Of a DNA stretch of 64,000 bases, positions 44,507 to 56,653 are shown in pieces. Each line of letters begins with the position of its first letter. The first letter of the stretch is position 1. The notes beneath the pieces were generated by a model, which did not search any database, was not told the DNA's origin, and saw nothing but the letters and a program-made list of their open reading frames with translations. Location: the NCBI GenBank assembly GCA_019009955.1, contig CM032228.1, forward strand, positions 127,653,001 through 127,717,000, written 5' to 3'. The position numbers and the translations under genes are program-made. This DNA is from Riptortus pedestris (Eukaryota; Arthropoda; Insecta; Hemiptera; Alydidae).

Positions 44507-45507
44507 TGTTACGTTTTGTATTACCAAAATCAGTAATAAACGCTTTTAATAAGAGTCCTTTTGGATTGCAAAATTAAATACTCGCAAGTTTCACAGTTTT
44601 TATCACTGCACAATTTATTTCACAATGCACAATAACCTTGGTAATTATTCTTAATTACTACTCACAGTATACACTGATAGCGTCACTGTTCTTCAATGAG
44701 TCACAGTCCAATAATTCACTGAAATTCACAGATAGACGACACTGCACTGCCCTTTACTTCGCGGTACTGCACTGTCCTTTACTTCGCGGCACTGCACTGT
44801 CCTTTACTTCGCGGCACTGCACTGTCCTTTACTTCGCGGCACTGCACTGTCCTTTACTTCGCGGCACTACACTGTCTTAAACACGGCAGGGGATCATTCC
44901 TGCCTTAATGGGGTAAGTTCTAGCGGCTTACTCAATGTGAACTACGGGCTGGGTGGTGTTCGGAGTGGAGGCTTGCCTTCACTGCCGGTCATAGACGTAG
45001 TGGTCGTGTGTTCAAAGCACGAGGACAGGTAAACTGGTACATGTGTGGGAGCTCTTCTCTCGTGTGGGAGCTGGGTAGTAGGAGACTGTCCCTTCCATAG
45101 GATTCGCTTCTGACCACCGTAGCGAATCCTCAGTCACCATGAGGTTGTTGGATTGGTGTAGAAGGATTAAGGCCTCACGGCTAGGTGCCTTCTACATTGT
45201 AGCCACTCCTCGATATGGGTACGCAATGTCTTAAACACGGCACTAAACTGTTACTTACAGTCACGGCACAACACTGTTCTTCTTATAAAAACACTAAGTC
45301 GCACTGTAGCACTGATGTGAACATCAAGACAGGTGAGAATAAAACTGACTGACTCCCGGCAGGCCCTCTTTATATAGCTTGTCGGCATACATCAAAGGGG
45401 AATTGTCTAGTTCATTCGAGGCTGGGCTAGACGAGCCTAGAAGCGTCTCGACCCTCCGTCGGTCTCTTTGATCTACGTCACACTTTCCATATACGCGACA
45501 CTCTCGT
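44507..45507 (-). repeat. Gypsy G1B LTR (5' LTR relative to the element), with SINE-like insert and cut outer end
   Basis: TGTTACG start as in the partner LTR. It keeps the stretch of about 185 bp that is deleted from the 39124 copy and has five 25-bp repeats. It carries the 338-bp insert at 44889-45226. It ends at ACACTCTC next to HINE sequence, lacking about 45 terminal bases of the LTR and the HINE TA core. Confidence 0.88.
44889..45226 (+). mobile_element. Retroposed insert (SINE candidate) with 16-bp target duplication
   Basis: TGTCTTAAACACGGCA at 44873-44888 is repeated at 45227-45242, bracketing 338 bp absent from the other LTR. A T-arm/B-box-like motif, CGTGTGTTCAAAGCACG, lies near 45006. 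Short repeats occur (GTGTGGGAGCT twice near 45050-45070). No A-rich tail is seen. A pol III-type SINE is the best guess. The family is unrecognised. Confidence 0.6.
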
Positions 45508-46269
45508 CTGTTACCGCTCTAGCGGTCGCAATTTTCGTTAAATCGTTGCCAAACTCGATATTTAGTCGTTTTATGTAAAAAGAAAGATCAAGTTCGTTAA
45601 CTGCTGATATCGGACCAGGGAGAGGGGTGGTTTAGAAGGGGAGAATTTTGAATATTCGAAATATCTCCGTTACTATAAGTCGGATCGAAACAACGTATAG
45701 AATCAATCTTATTGAAAATTAAATGCACTATAAATATTGTTATATACATTTATTCTCTATCTTGAATATTAACCGAGATATTTGCATTTTTCAGTTTTCA
45801 GCCTTCTGTAAACCTCCACTTCTACTAGTGTTGCATAAACAATGCTCAGTTATATAATAAAAGATATTAATTGAAGCCTAAATACCAAATATTTTTTTTA
45901 TGGAACTTTTGCTTTGTGAGATATATGCAAATAGGTTCTTTTGACCCCCCCCCTTCTATAGTTTTTGGATTACAAAAATTTGAGTGATTGAGATAAAACT
46001 GATTCTGATTCATTACAAATTACACCACTAGCTTTAGGAAATTGTTTTCAATAAAATTAATATGTTATATTCAGATATATTTCATTAATTGTTTGTCTTT
46101 CGGGTCTATCTATGCAGCGCTACGAGGTTGGTTCGCGTTTGTTTACAATTCAGCCTTGTATTGTACATTTACTGAGCATTCACGGTTGTGTTACCTGTAT
46201 GTATATTTATCTATTGTAAACCTTCGCGTGGAAAATCTGCTTAGTTTACGCAGCCCCAGCGTGACGGAC
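45508..46269 (+). mobile_element. HINE-like element, 3' half, long form
   Basis: GTCTGTTACCGCTCTAGCGG onward, with the internal long-form segment (about 45790-46090, matching 26430-26700) and the terminus GTTTACGCAGCCCCAGCGTG then ACGGAC. Its right flank is G1A pol, and the left flank of its 5' half (38970) is also G1A, in the same frame region, which shows the HINE interrupts G1A. Confidence 0.82.
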
Positions 46270-46271
46270 TT

Positions 46272-47785
46272 TTAGGCTATTCCACTGGAACCAGTATGAT
46301 TTTGCAAATGGGGTTTCTAGTGATGTCTCATTACGGGTCGCTCTTCTGTTGCCCTCCTTAGCTGATATTATCTACGCTATAGTAGGGTCATCTTTCTGTG
46401 CCATCGACCAGCCTCATCTGAGCCAATATGGATAAGTAGCACATCCATAACGCTTTCCTCTTTCTCGGCTTTGGTTCACTGCTTGCATGGCCGTCTTGAA
46501 AGGGCATCGGCGTTATTGTGCTACCCTCCTTTTCGATGCTCTGTACTGAAGTTGTGCTCGTTCAATCCATCGTGCAAGCTGCCCTTCTGGGTTCTTGAAC
46601 TGCAGTTACCATAGTGGTGCGGAGTTGTCTGTTCTTAAGGTGAAGTGTTGGCCAAATAAGTATTTGTGATAATGCTTGACACTCTCCAGCACTGCCAGAA
46701 GCTCCCGTCGGGTAACGCAATAATTTCTTTCGGGCTTGGAGAGTACCCTACTGTTGTAGCCAATGACTTTTTTCTGTCCCTTAAACCATGTGAGAAAGCA
46801 TTCCTCCTATTCCATAGCCGCTCGCGTCCGTGTCAACTACGAATTTTTGTCCAGCTGTTGGATAGGCAAGGACTGGAGCCGTACACAAAAGTTCCTTGAG
46901 CCTCTAGAACGCGTCTTCAGCTGCCTCATTCCAGTGGTATGATCACGTCTTTTTGGTTAGCTTGTGGAAGCTAGCAGCTACCTGAGCAAAGTTTGCCACG
47001 AATCTCTGGTAGACATACTACCAGCACATAGCAAAGCCCCATGGAGCTACGCAGCTCATGACGATTTCGTGGTCGAGGCCAGTCCTTTACTGCTCTTATT
47101 TTGTCCTCATCAGTGGAGATGCTATCTGCTGTTACCCGGTGTCCCAAGTATTTGACCTCCTTTTAAAACGGAGAACATTTCTTTCTGCATAACTTTAGTC
47201 TAGCTGCTGTTATGCGATTAAATACTTCATTTAGGTTTTTAAGATGTTCGTCAAAAGTCTTTCCCATTAGGATTATGTTATCTAGATATGCTAAACACGC
47301 CTTCCAATTGAGACCCTTCTGCACACGTTCCATTAAACGCTCAAATGTAGCTGGGGCGTTGCAGAGACCAAATGACATCACCTTGAACTGCCATAAACCG
47401 TTGCTGGCGCTAAAGGCAGTTTCCTCTTTGTCCTTATCTCTACTTGCCAGTAGCCGCTTTGCAAGTCCAAAGTAGAAAACCATTTCGTTCCAGCAAACGT
47501 GTCTAAGGTATCGTCAATTCTTGGCAACGGATACCTGTCTTTCTTGGTAACGTCATTTAGTTTTCTGTAGTTAACGCAGAATCTGGTGCTGCCGTCTTTG
47601 TTCTTTACTAGAACTATTGGTGAGCTCCTCGGACTCGAAGATGGTTCACTGACTCCATTGACAACTTCTTTAACTTCGTTCCGCTTTGCTAGGGGAACAC
47701 TCCTGGGTGCTTGTTTTATAGGCATCGCTTCGCCAATATTTATTTCGTGTTTCACAGCAGCTGCCCCTGGCATTCACCTTATCAA
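46272..47785 (-). pseudogene. Gypsy G1 copy A, RT to RNase H/connection relic
   Basis: Runs parallel to 40605-42130 of G1B. Minus-strand pieces: VKHEINIGEAMPIKQAPRSV, RFCVNYRKLNDVTKKD, LDLQSGYWQVE, FKVMSFGLCNAPATFE and AYLDNIILMGKTFDEH. The RT active site is YLDN rather than YLDD. Many frameshifts and small deletions occur toward RNase H. At 47785 it gives way to unrelated sequence, so gag and the other LTR are not seen. Confidence 0.83.
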
Positions 47786-48450
47786 TTTCTTACAACCGGG
47801 GCCATAAGTGAATGCGCTAAGCAGTTAGCCGGATTAGAAAATGTTATGTAACTAAATTTATTGAAAAGCAATGTATTAAAATTGTTGTTCAATACGGGGA
47901 TTCCTTAACTTGAATATTAACCAAGAAATTTGCAAGTTCTAATTTTTACGTTTCTTTAAACCTCTCTTGCAACTGAGTCTCTAAACATCTCATTTACGTG
48001 AGTCATCCTGCTTACACGGGCTTCTTATTAGATAAAAGTTAAGATTAGTACTTAGTTTATTAGATTAGTACTTAGTAAAAATTTTACTTAGTTTATGCAG
48101 CCTCCGCGTGCAGAATGAGTTCTCTGGAATGGGATCCATTATATAAACAAATTCTATAGATTAGTGGGCTATCTCCTTAGTTCTATGCATCAACGTATTT
48201 TACACGTCTACCTCTTTGGTTAGATGGGAATCTGATTTTGTGGAAAAATTGCAAAATGTTAAATAATTATATTTGAAATGATGTTGGAGCCACCTATTAA
48301 AACAGAACTTCTTTTGTCTTTAAGTTTGTTGATCTCAATTGTGGTATTCCATAAGTAGTTATTATGTATATAATTAGTACAGATTTTTTATTGCTTCTTA
48401 AAATAATAGAAGTTTCCATTGTTTGATTTAAATTAATTCCAAAATTTGAA
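47786..48450. other. Non-coding 5' flank of the oligoribonuclease gene with a HINE relic
   Basis: About 47915-48110 resembles a decayed HINE 3' half (TTGAATATTAACCAAGAAAT, then TTACTTAGTTTATGCAGCCT). The rest, 48110-48450, is AT-rich and should contain the promoter and 5' UTR of the downstream gene. An in-frame TGA about 25 codons or fewer upstream of 48451 supports that start. Confidence 0.45.
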
Positions 48451-48612
48451 ATGGCCAGAAGTGTTACTGATGACAATATTGTTTGGTTGGACATGGAGGT
48501 GAGCAATTAATTTGTGTAATAATCATTTTTTTGTATTTAAGTATAGGCATGAGCATTTCAAAATGGATACATAATTATGTATTTGGCAATTATTTTAATG
48601 CCACTACATTAA

Positions 48613-48677
<65 letters not shown>

Positions 48678-51151
48678 TGTTGATTAATTGGTTCCTACAA
48701 TCTGCCTACATTAAATAGGTTTTCTTATTGCATTTGAGTAATGATGCCGTTTTTATTTTAGAAAAACAAAAACGTTTTGTAGTTTAGAATTATATTAAAA
48801 CCAAATGCCTTAATTCTTATCATATTTTTTTAGTAGTTATGTTTTGCATATTTGGTAGTTTAGGAAGTTGGGAATTGCTTCATATCATTATTTTTAATTA
48901 TATTTTATCATTTTGAAAAAGTTAAATAATTATTGTTATAATAGATTGGAAGCTAAGGGAGATTTTTGGAATGTTGGAAATGTTTCAAAAATCCCATAAT
49001 GAGTACATCCTCAATAGGTGATTTCCCCTTTGGAAAATCGTTTAAAATGCAATCTCATATGAGTTACCCAAAACAAATAAATGTTTAAGAAATTCAAAAA
49101 ATGGAAATAAATTTTTAGGCTGCTATAAATTAATCAAAATTTCAATTTATATTAATCACAATATGAGACAATTCAAACAAAAATCGAATCATGCCAATAA
49201 CTTAATTACCCTCGGTCAGCTTTAAATCTCTTTAATTAAACAATCAGAAATTTGCCAAGGAATTTCAAAAGATTATTTTCAAGAAATCAGATGATATTGA
49301 GCTTTTTGAAATTGGTTAATTTGGTTTATGGAACCAAACCAGATGAAAATATTTAAACTTACCAACTGTGTAAATATGATACCCTAACTTTTGCATTGTT
49401 AATACTTGTTTATTTTATAAAAATGATTGATTTGACATATTGCCTATCACTAGCTAAACATTTTTTCCATCTCTGAAAATTTATGAGTGCTACATGAAAA
49501 AAAAACTGTTGTGAAGCATAGTCAAGAAAGTGTGTGTCCCGTTGATGGAAATAAACCACCAAACATTATGTATTGTACTTTGTCTATAGTGATGTAGCCT
49601 TCCTATCAATTTTAGTGGCTCACCTGGAGTTATTGAATCTTTTATGCTTAAGTAGGGCTCTTGAAAATATTACTTTTCATCAGCTGTCACAATTTGATAG
49701 GGGAATGACTTTCAGCAAGTGGTTGTTCATTTTTCTTGGTGTCTTTATTAATTTCATGTGGCGCCCATTTCCACATCTACTAGATTGTTCCCATGGATTT
49801 TAAATGTATGTAGTTGGGTGCTTTTGTTAACATTTAATGGATCCAGGGGATTATTGTTTTGTTTGTGCATCATCTTCAAATAACAATGCTTGCAATTTGC
49901 TGTCTCCATGTTCTTCGTTTCTCTAACCAAAATTGCCACTTTTGATGCTAATTATATTGACAGCTACGACCATCTATTCACAAATTCCAGCTCCATATAT
50001 ACACATCTGGCAATTGAAGTAGTATGGTGAAAATAATTTGAATGATATAAATTAGGGATAGGGGTTATGAATGAGCTGTACATACTATTTTGGATAGTGA
50101 AAACTATTCTCGATAATTATAAAGTAATTATCTAAATTAAGAGAAAGGTGATATGACGATATAAAAAAAAAATGATATGACGATATGAAAAAAAAAATTC
50201 TATGATTGTTAATATTATTAGCTCGTAAGGTCACTTAAATTTTTAAAATAATTATAATGTTCACTAAGTCGCAATATGGCAGCCTACTTATAGTCTATTG
50301 CATTTATAAGAAATCTTCTAGTTAATAGAAAATCTCATTTTTATGTTTCTTTTAGTAATTTTGTAGTGGTTAGAAGGAACAATAAATTATTTTGTAAATT
50401 TTGTGTAATAACTCAATAAAGCATATTTATATTAAAAAAAAAAGTTTTGAAGTAAATAATAAATTGAAAGTTATGAAAATAAAAATAAGGACATAGCTTG
50501 AAGATGTTATAAATTTCCTAAAGGTGGAAAGAAAAGTTAATTGGTTTATGAGAACCATGATTAATAATTCTAAAATATAAGCTACGTATATAAAACAACC
50601 AAAAGTAATATCAGAGGTTTGTTGACAAATAATTAGAGAAGAACGTTGGACAAAGTACATCTACAATTTAAACTATATAGTCTAGTAACGTTTTTTTTTT
50701 GCTGTATAGAAATATCTTCTTTATATGTTAAAATGATATCATCTATGTTGTGTTTATTTTAAATGTGATAGTATTGGTTTAGTTTAAATGATTGAAAGTA
50801 AATGAGTGTTATATTATTAATTATTAAAATGGATTAATGTTAATGTGTAAATAAGTATAGTGATGTTTTGTATGACAGAAATGTTGTTTATTAAGGCATG
50901 TGTTTCAATTAATATTAATATCATTATAATAATCATAGTAGTTTTATTAACTTTAAACTTAAGAACATGTTAATTTTTGGTTGCGAGGCAATGTAATTGT
51001 AGTTTCAATATTAGGTTTTAGCTGATTTCACGTAAGAGAATTCAGCTATTGAGGTTATAATCAAGATTCAGTTTTCAAAAAATTGTTACATTGACCCTAC
51101 CTAGGAGATGACAAAAATGAGGTCCGTTCAAAAGCTGTATGTATGTATATA

Positions 51152-51209
<58 letters not shown>

Positions 51210-54200
51210 CTAAGGTACCTGGCTTCGCTCGGGAAATCATTTAAGATTGAATGATGATTGTATTTTTTTTTGGGCTAGGCTTTAATGTTTACAACTACAC
51301 TTTCTGTCTGGACTGTATTGCTTTCCCGGGAGGTTCAGGCAGGCGGCTTATAGATGAGAAATTTTACTTTTGAAGAATAAATAAAAATGTGTTCCTAATC
51401 TATCCCTCTCCACTTTTGAATTCACCTTTTTGAGTACTTCAAACCATAATCATGGATAGCAATTATTACAATTAAATATCATCAATAATGAAACTTATTT
51501 CCTGTCAAAATATAATCTGAGCACATATAGTTTAAGCATAGTTTTGTACATTAGATTATATTCGTAATAGTAGAGCCCAGTGGGAATCACTTCCAGTAAT
51601 GCCAGCATTTCACAGGAAATAAGTTAACTCAATTAACTGTTTTAGCCTTCGGTCACTTTCCACTCCAGCATGAGGGCTATCACCATTGTTTTACTTAAGT
51701 TATTGATTCAAAGTATTATTTTAATAATTTATCTACCTGATGGAATTAAATAATTGTATTACCCTAAAGATAATTTTATTTATATTCAAAAATGTAGGTG
51801 AAGGGAAGAGATCGTAGCCCTCCCTGCAAAATAAGTAATACTTTAAATCATATCAAATTTAAATAGATATTGTCTTTTTTCATAATAAAATTACCATTAA
51901 CGTCTAATTGTTATGATGGTACATATTTGTTTCAATAACATCAAGATATCGGAAATAAGATAATATATTAGCAGAACCAAAGAGTTTGATTCCTATAACT
52001 TTGTTTAAATAATACATTATACAAATTAAATAACGGAAATGCTCTTATAGTTTACATTTCTATTGGAAATAAATAACAAAGTTATTTTCTACGAAAAATA
52101 AATGAGAAGGGAGCGACAGAAATATATAACCTCACTAATCCGAATCATATTTAGAGTTATCATATGTGACTAAAACATAAAATCATTTGTCATAATATGC
52201 ATTCATTAAAAACACACAAATAAGCACTAATAAAATTAATGACTCCCGCTATAGTTTTTGCGTATATCCCGAGTTTACTTCATTTTACGAAAAAAGAAAA
52301 TGCAACAAAAGTTACTCTAAATAACAAAATAAACAACTTTTGTTATGTGCATGTTGGCCGAGAATCTAATAGGAAATGGGGGCTCAGGTTAGCCATGTGA
52401 GTTAAAGCGTTGACCTTTATCTCACATGGTAAACCTAGAGTGGCAAGTTCGATTCTCGCCTGGGCAAAGGAAATTATTTAGTGACGAAATTCATTAAATA
52501 ACTTCCTAAAATCCCACCCTGGCTAGAAAAGGGTGGTAACCTGTAGATAAACCGTCCCGATCAGCCTAAGTTGCAAAAAGTGGACGTTAATAAATAATAA
52601 TAGGAAATGATATATCGCTATTTTTAATTTCAGGCCTCCCTTATAACCCCCACTCTTGTTTGTCTCAGAGAAAATTAATATAGCCTAAAGTCTAAGTTGG
52701 GTTACTAGTAATACACAAACCAAGTTACATAAAATTCGGTTCAGCCGTTTATGCGTGAAAAGGGAACAAACAGACACCAAAGAAACAAAATGCAGTTATG
52801 GTGTCTATGACATGTGAAACGAAAAGTTATCGTGAAATTTCGAGAAAAAAATCAATGTACAGACAGAGGTTACAATTTTATATATATATATATATTTATT
52901 TATTAAACAAACATTCATACCCGTCTGTCACCATTCTAGTGGAAGTTTTTGTTTACTCGTTATCAAACCAAAAATTTCAAATATTTCTGTTATTATGAGA
53001 TGGAGCAAAAATGTATATATATGCAGTCTTGTTGCAAATTTAATTTCCTTTAAATGTTGTCCAACACACACTTTTCCTCTACCTCGAATATTACCGACCT
53101 GATCTCATTTTTTTAATTTTCAGCTGTTAGTAAACCCCCACTTTAATATCATGAAACTTATACCTTATCCCAAGCTTAAATACCAAGTATTGTTTTCAAC
53201 TGAATGTCAAGAGACGAATATTTGTCCACCTACAAAAAAAAAAGGAACAAATTTCAATGTGAAAGTAATGGTTAGATAATTAACAGTGCTTCATATTCTC
53301 ACTTATAATTTTTTATGTTTATTGTAGATGACTGGTTTGGATCCTGATACATGTCATATCCTAGAAATAGCATGCCTAATTACTGACAAGGATTTGAACA
53401 AAATTTCAAATATTTTCCATGTTGTTGTAAACCAGCCACTCGGTATCCTCAATGGAATGAGTGATTGGTGCAAGATCCACCACTCCAAGGTACGCATCTG
53501 TATTGATCCTCATTTGTTGTAAGAAAATGTTTTCTAAGCTATAATTTTTTTAATACAAAGAATACAAAGAACATTGTCTAAAAGAGTGAGCGAAATAGAT
53601 TTCTTTGTAGGCAGACCTGGATTATGTTTTTAATATTATCCATTTAAAAATAACAGTACTTTATTTAACCATGAGGTAAAAATGTGTAGTATAAACAAGC
53701 TATATAAATCAGTTTTTAAAAGTTTATTTTGTGTTATTGTTTAAACTATCTATGTTTATGTTTAAAGAAATGATTTGACTGGTAGCATTTGAACTCAGGT
53801 ATTCTTGCTTTTTCCAAGTACAAAGTGTTTATACCTGGGATCAAATCCTCATCATTAAATGCCTCCCCTCCCCTTACAAATATAAAAATATTAAAAATGC
53901 ATGTTCAAATTGTCAGAAATTTATTTAACTAAATGCCCTCCAAAACAGTGTTCTCAATTTCTATTTAAATTTTCCATTTCAACAAACAAGTATAGTGTTT
54001 ACTATATACTTTAGTACTGAGACAGTATCTAAATTTTGTAGAGACTTGTACTACTATTATGCTGTTTACTGACCACATAGGGGTATCAAATATAGTAAAA
54101 ACAAATTTTTAATTGAAAATAAGATATTTTTATTACAAATTGAATTTTTATTTTATTTTATTTATTTTTTCATTTCAGTCAGGTCTAGTTAAGGAGTCAA

Positions 54201-55352
54201 AGGCTAGTTCAATAAATATTAAGGAAGCTGAAAATTTACTCATGCAATTTTTGAAGAAATATACTGTTCCTGGTTAGAAACTTTATTCCCTTTCTTTTTA
54301 ATTTTTAATAATTATTTAATTGGTAGTGATTGTTTTAGTCTTAATTTTTGCGACGAATGACACAACAAAATTAATTATTTTCTTAAAAACATATAATTAC
54401 AATAAATGATTTATTACTATTTATTTGCATAAGCAGCTGTTCAGGGTCATTATCTACAGATTACCACCCTTTTTTACCCAAGGTGGAACTATTGTTTTAG
54501 TGACCTTCCTCCCCCCCCCCCCCCCTCCACTAAATATATTCCTCTTGCCCATGCGGCATGGAAGTTATTTTTAAGTAATATTTTTTTTTTCTGTATTGTA
54601 AGTGTATTTAAATAATTTAGAGGAAATAAAATGTATCAAATACTTACATTTTTTCTTCTTCATATTTATATTATTATTCACATGAACTTTCAATAATACA
54701 TTTAACTTTTCTATCCTTTTTTGGTTATTAATAAAAATTTTGTTGTATCCAGTTGTGCCTCCATAATTACAACTACATGGGCTCCTTACTTTTATTATTG
54801 AATTGTATTTATAATTTTCACTATTTTCAAACCATAGTGTTGTATTTGTTATAGTTATTGGTTTTGTGGAAGATGTTTGTATAAAGCTGATCCAGCGGGT
54901 TTTATACAATGCTGAATAAAACTAATATACATTCAAGTGTTAAAAATCTAATGTAAAAGCATCTTCAGTTAATGAATCTTTATCCGGCAGTTATACTGAC
55001 TTGTAGTTTTGGCTTTTCCATTGTATAATAGTTGGGTTTTATGGCTGTTAGATAAAATTATTGAAATTTGGATAATATAAATTTTCAATTTTGTTCCAGG
55101 CTTCTTTAGACAACTCAATAAACATTCATTATTAACAGTAGCTTTACTATTCTAAAATGAGTTGTAGCTTCTTTGATTTGTGTCCTCTAAAGTTAGCTTC
55201 TTTGAGTAATTTTAAATTAAGAATTAATTTGTTTCTACGAGTCTGCTGCAATGAAATTAAAAGAACTAACACAACATGATGCGATTTTTGGAATATTTTT
55301 CAAATTTCCATCTATCCTATCTAGAATAAGACCAAAATGAGGTCTGTTCAAA

Positions 55353-55393
<41 letters not shown>

Positions 55394-56591
55394 TATAGTC
55401 TGTTGCACGGCTCTAGTGGTTGTAATTTTGGTTTGATCGTTACTGGATATTTAAACTTTTAATGTAAAAATAAATATCAAGTTTGTTAACGGCTGAAATC
55501 TGGCGGGGTAACAGGAATTTCAAAAGTTTAAAATATCTATTTATATGAATATTACCTGTTAGAGATTTTCGATATCATAAAAACATCTACAAATTATATT
55601 ATTAATGTGTGCAGTGCATCAAAACATTAGGTTATTTAATTTAATAAGTGTACAAGGAAGCCATGTGGTGTCTGCATTTGATTTTTTTTTTATATTACCA
55701 CTGAGGTTCTTAAAAAGTTCTGCTTATTACTCCATCAGTTCCAGTTTATGTTTTACTGTTCGTACTTGCAAGAAAATGGCTGAATTTTCCTTGAATGGAA
55801 GGGGTCTTAGTCATATTCATACAAGTTGCTTATTTTCTGCATAACTGGTCATCTGAATTAATGTACATTTTTTTCTCTCTTAGTATGCCAAAAAAGGACT
55901 ACAGAAACTTTGTCACTTTATCAAGTTGCTAAACAAATTGGTAACAGAACCAGTATAAAGTATAAGTCATAGACTCTACATGTAGACTGCGAACTGAACT
56001 TAGTTGGCATGCAGAAGCAACAACAAGAATATATTTTATCTACTGGTTGTAGCTATTGGGCTTTTAGATTTGCCTCCAATAGATCATTAAAGGATTGACT
56101 TCTACTGAACTATTGTTCCATTATAAGGGTGTTGGTAAAATGTGAGATGGGGGTAATGGAACACTGGGAGTAGGTGACCCGGCAGCTGGTGATACCGGGT
56201 GGGTTGTCCCATTCTAATTAAGGGGCAGGATAGTTATATTTTGTCACTAACCCTCTCCCCATGGTGGGAGTTGATTATTTGTCTATCTGCTGCCTTCTTT
56301 GGACTTGGTTGAATTCAGGCTCCCTCTACAGAATGGCATAGACACAGTCTACCTTCAAAAGCTCATAAGAGACATTTGACGGTATGCCACCAGTACTTGG
56401 CAAATACTGGTGTTTTATACCTTTAACTTAACAACACAGATTTTAGCTGTCCGTCCTTATTGATTTATCTTTTAGCAGATTTACCTTAAGGGAAATCAGC
56501 TATTGAGGTCGTACTCATGACGCGAGTTTCGAAAAATTTCTTCAAATATCCATCGATCCTACCCAGGAGATGACGAAAATGAGGTCCGTTC

Positions 56592-56653
<62 letters not shown>

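Larger units (their letters stand above)
39124..45507 (-). mobile_element. Ty3/gypsy retrotransposon G1B, minus strand, inserted in a HINE
   Basis: Both LTRs, primer site, gag, protease, and a fully open pol are present. It lies in the TA core of the HINE 38971-46269, which itself interrupts the older copy G1A. The outer end of the right LTR is cut at 45507, so no target duplication can be shown. Length is 6.4 kb including a 338-bp foreign insert. Confidence 0.9.

Noticed and set aside
54571..54909. 112-residue minus-strand frame in intron 3
   Set aside because: Low-complexity Asn/Lys/Ile composition in AT-rich intron; no domain or homologous block recognised.
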